46,671 bases of DNA, taken from Promethearchaeati archaeon. Lineage in GTDB: Archaea; Asgardarchaeota; Heimdallarchaeia; Heimdallarchaeales; Heimdallarchaeaceae. Positions 45,180-46,671 of the stretch are shown piece by piece. The notes beneath the pieces were generated by a model. That model was not told the DNA's origin. It did no database searches and was given only the letters and a program-made list of their open reading frames with translations. The position numbers were made by a program, and so were the translations under genes. The stretch spans positions 1-46,671 of the forward strand of contig JABLTJ010000028.1 in NCBI GenBank assembly GCA_013166775.1, written 5' to 3'. Numbering within the stretch: position 1 is the first letter of the stretch; the number at the start of each line of letters is the position of its first letter.

Positions 45180-45214
45180 AAGATGCTTGCATCTTGGCAT
45201 AATGTTTTTATATT
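45180..45214 (+). promoter_or_regulatory. Promoter with upstream inverted repeat
   Basis: TTTTTATATT (45205-45214) is a TATA box for the surface-protein gene. Ten bases before it is the perfect inverted repeat AAGATGC-TT-GCATCTT (45180-45195), a position suited to an activator or repressor. The rest of the 277-bp gap (44994-45270) is AT-rich and holds no gene that I can see. Confidence 0.4.
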
Positions 45215-45270
45215 GCATTTACTTTTAGAAATTGCTTTACATTAATATATGTAAACAAAGGTGAAAAAAA

Positions 45271-46449
45271 ATGAATAAAAGAGGACTAATTTTAATTTTC
45301 CTTTTTGTAATAGCAAGCGTAGGTGCACTAGCACCTGCTTATGCCGCTGAAAATAGTACTAACACTGTCAATCTAACATTCGACCCACCTCATAATTTAG
45401 TTAAAGGTGAAGTTTTTGTTGAACTTGGAATGGAAAGACATTATGATAGTGATACTGAAACAGATGACATCTCCTTCTGGTTCTACTTTGACTGTGCTAT
45501 ATCCGCATGGAGTGGTTATGCTCCTGGAATTCTTGGATATGGTTGGCAGATGGAGTATTGGTATTGGGATGTACCCAACACAGATCCAGAACTACCACTT
45601 TACAACGAAACCAGATTTGCTGGACAATTGAATGTAATGTTAGATGATTACAGTCTAGGGTTGAGTAATGCTGATTGGAGTGCAGTCGAAATCAATAACT
45701 TTCAAGCTATCACAATAGAACTTGAAACAGGTTGGCACTATCTTACAGTGGTTGCTGGAGAACTTGTCTCTGATAGCGATCATGAAGAATTCGAATATCA
45801 ATTCGCAAAAGATCAAATCAGATTTTACGTAGGCAGGAAAGGCGAAGCTCCCAGTGCATACTTTGAAGAAGCTCCTTATAACACAGCTAACTTTATAGCT
45901 ACACCCACACTAGCAGCAGATATGGGACAAGGCTTTAATTACAGCAATACCGCAGAAATAAGAGTACTAGTTGAACCATCTGCAGTACCAGATGTATCAG
46001 TAGCACTAGGAACGGAAAACAAACCCGTTGTCGTAGATGTGGAAGCATTATATAATTCTTCAACAGGCGACTTAACCATATTCGATAGTAATGGTTATGG
46101 ACCTTTAGATCTATTTGAACCTGGAGCATCAGGACCGTCAAATATTTCATGGATTATTAATGATGGACCACTAATCTTTGGCACTGAAGGAGTGCTTGAT
46201 AAAGGCGTTAACTATGTATACTGTGTAGTATTTGGAATAGCTCCCGATCCATACTCAGTAGGATGGTTGGGTAGCCGAGTGGAAGCAGAATACAGTGGAT
46301 TAGTAGGAATACCAAGTGTGTACATTGACACAGCAATATTCATACTAACTGTAGGAATAGTTGAAGCAGGTCCAAACTTCGGCATATTTATAAGTGTCTC
46401 AATGCTCGGGCTAGTAACCGCATTATTCGTAATGCGAAGAAGAAAATAA
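45271..46449 (+). CDS. Secreted surface protein with C-terminal sorting/anchor signal
   Basis: The 392-residue protein has a cleavable-type signal peptide (residues 1-26, ending AYA-AE), a strand-rich outside domain rich in Trp, Tyr and acids, and a C-terminal GPNFG motif followed by a hydrophobic helix and RRRK. This tripartite end resembles archaeal CTERM sorting signals (PGF-CTERM type) handled by archaeosortase-like enzymes, or simply a membrane anchor. It is 14 nt before a peptide-transporter binding protein, with which it is probably cotranscribed. The expression signals (strong TATA box, GGTGA) suggest an abundant product. No functional family is recognised. Confidence 0.68.
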   Translation: MNKRGLILIFLFVIASVGALAPAYAAENSTNTVNLTFDPPHNLVKGEVFVELGMERHYDSDTETDDISFWFYFDCAISAWSGYAPGILGYGWQMEYWYWDVPNTDPELPLYNETRFAGQLNVMLDDYSLGLSNADWSAVEINNFQAITIELETGWHYLTVVAGELVSDSDHEEFEYQFAKDQIRFYVGRKGEAPSAYFEEAPYNTANFIATPTLAADMGQGFNYSNTAEIRVLVEPSAVPDVSVALGTENKPVVVDVEALYNSSTGDLTIFDSNGYGPLDLFEPGASGPSNISWIINDGPLIFGTEGVLDKGVNYVYCVVFGIAPDPYSVGWLGSRVEAEYSGLVGIPSVYIDTAIFILTVGIVEAGPNFGIFISVSMLGLVTALFVMRRRK

Positions 46450-46463
46450 TAAGGTGATCTTAA

Positions 46464-46671
46464 ATGAAAAAGAAAACAGCGATTATCGCTCTTCTTATTC
46501 TAACTAGCTTTGTAGTTAGTAGTGCAGTAATGCCTACAACAAAAGGACAAACCGTCTTAGCAAACCTTGTTTTCAAAACCAATGGTGGAGGAACAAGACC
46601 TGACTATGGTCTTTTCGTCGCCCAATATCTTAGAGATATAGGTATTGATCTTGAGGTTAAAGTTGAAGAAT
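46464..46671 (+). CDS. Extracellular solute-binding protein of a peptide ABC transporter (partial)
   Basis: Only the first 69 residues are in the window. They show a signal peptide (KKKTAIIALLILTSFVVSSA) and then the start of an SBP family 5 (Dpp/Opp/nickel) binding protein: VFKTNGGGTRPDYGLFVAQYL and IDLEVKVEE. AGGTGAT lies 5 nt before the ATG. The gene runs off the right edge; permease and ATPase genes would be expected beyond it. The family call is based on the N-terminus only. Confidence 0.72.
   Translation, partial: MKKKTAIIALLILTSFVVSSAVMPTTKGQTVLANLVFKTNGGGTRPDYGLFVAQYLRDIGIDLEVKVEE

Overview
The window is AT-rich archaeal DNA, and an Asgard archaeon is the best reading. Evidence for an archaeon: an aEF-2 translation factor, archaeal-type riboflavin/deazaflavin genes (ArfC, CofG, CofH, CofE), an archaeal type IV pilin signal, TATA boxes about 25 nt before gene starts, and GGTGA ribosome binding sites. 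Evidence for Asgard: a Ras/Rab-like small GTPase (44262-44993), an EF-2 whose diphthamide loop is degenerate (as described for dph-lacking Asgard lineages), and large surface proteins with C-terminal membrane anchors. The exact lineage cannot be settled from this window. No rRNA, tRNA, CRISPR array, insertion sequence or phage gene was seen.

Layout. (1) 152-4068: a four-CBS protein fused to a HPF/S30AE-like fold, a FrhB-type F420 oxidoreductase subunit, cofE and a TPR-like protein. (2) 4178-12569, plus strand: membrane cluster 1, with a small membrane protein, a PrsW-like membrane protein with zinc ribbons, a Cys-tailed membrane protein, then DUF4129, DUF4350, MoxR ATPase, DUF58 and a final membrane protein. 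(3) 12578-13270, minus strand: thyX. (4) 13557-26313, plus strand: membrane cluster 2, a second and larger version in the same order: a transglutaminase-fold ectodomain protein, an Ig-like/DUF4129 protein, a soluble DUF4129-like protein, DUF4350, MoxR, DUF58 and a membrane protein. (5) 26385-28601, minus strand: EF-2. (6) 28738-32744, plus strand: an overlapping four-gene operon, amidohydrolase-arfC-cofG-cofH, for the deazaflavin F0. (7) 32794-46671: a membrane-bound winged-helix regulator, a large surface protein, a small Cys protein (minus strand), an MrfA/Hrq1-like helicase, a hypothetical protein, a GT-C-like glycosyltransferase, a pilin-like protein, an M20 peptidase, the small GTPase, a signal-bearing surface protein, and the 5' end of a peptide-transporter binding protein cut by the window edge.

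How the genes work together. Two F420 loci lie within 31 kb: FrhB/cofE, and the F0 operon. The F0 operon begins with an amidohydrolase carrying deaminase-type metal ligands directly before arfC, so it is a good candidate for the pyrimidine deaminase step that feeds both riboflavin and F0. The two MoxR clusters look like paired envelope machines: a cytoplasmic AAA+ ATPase and a VWA-like DUF58 protein coupled through DUF4129 and DUF4350 membrane proteins to extracellular domains. Cluster 2 has lost the transglutaminase catalytic triad, and cluster 1 has lost the MIDAS serines of DUF58. Genes inside operons mostly use GGTGA-type sites and overlapping starts, while first genes often have a TATA box so close to the start that the mRNA should be leaderless or nearly so.
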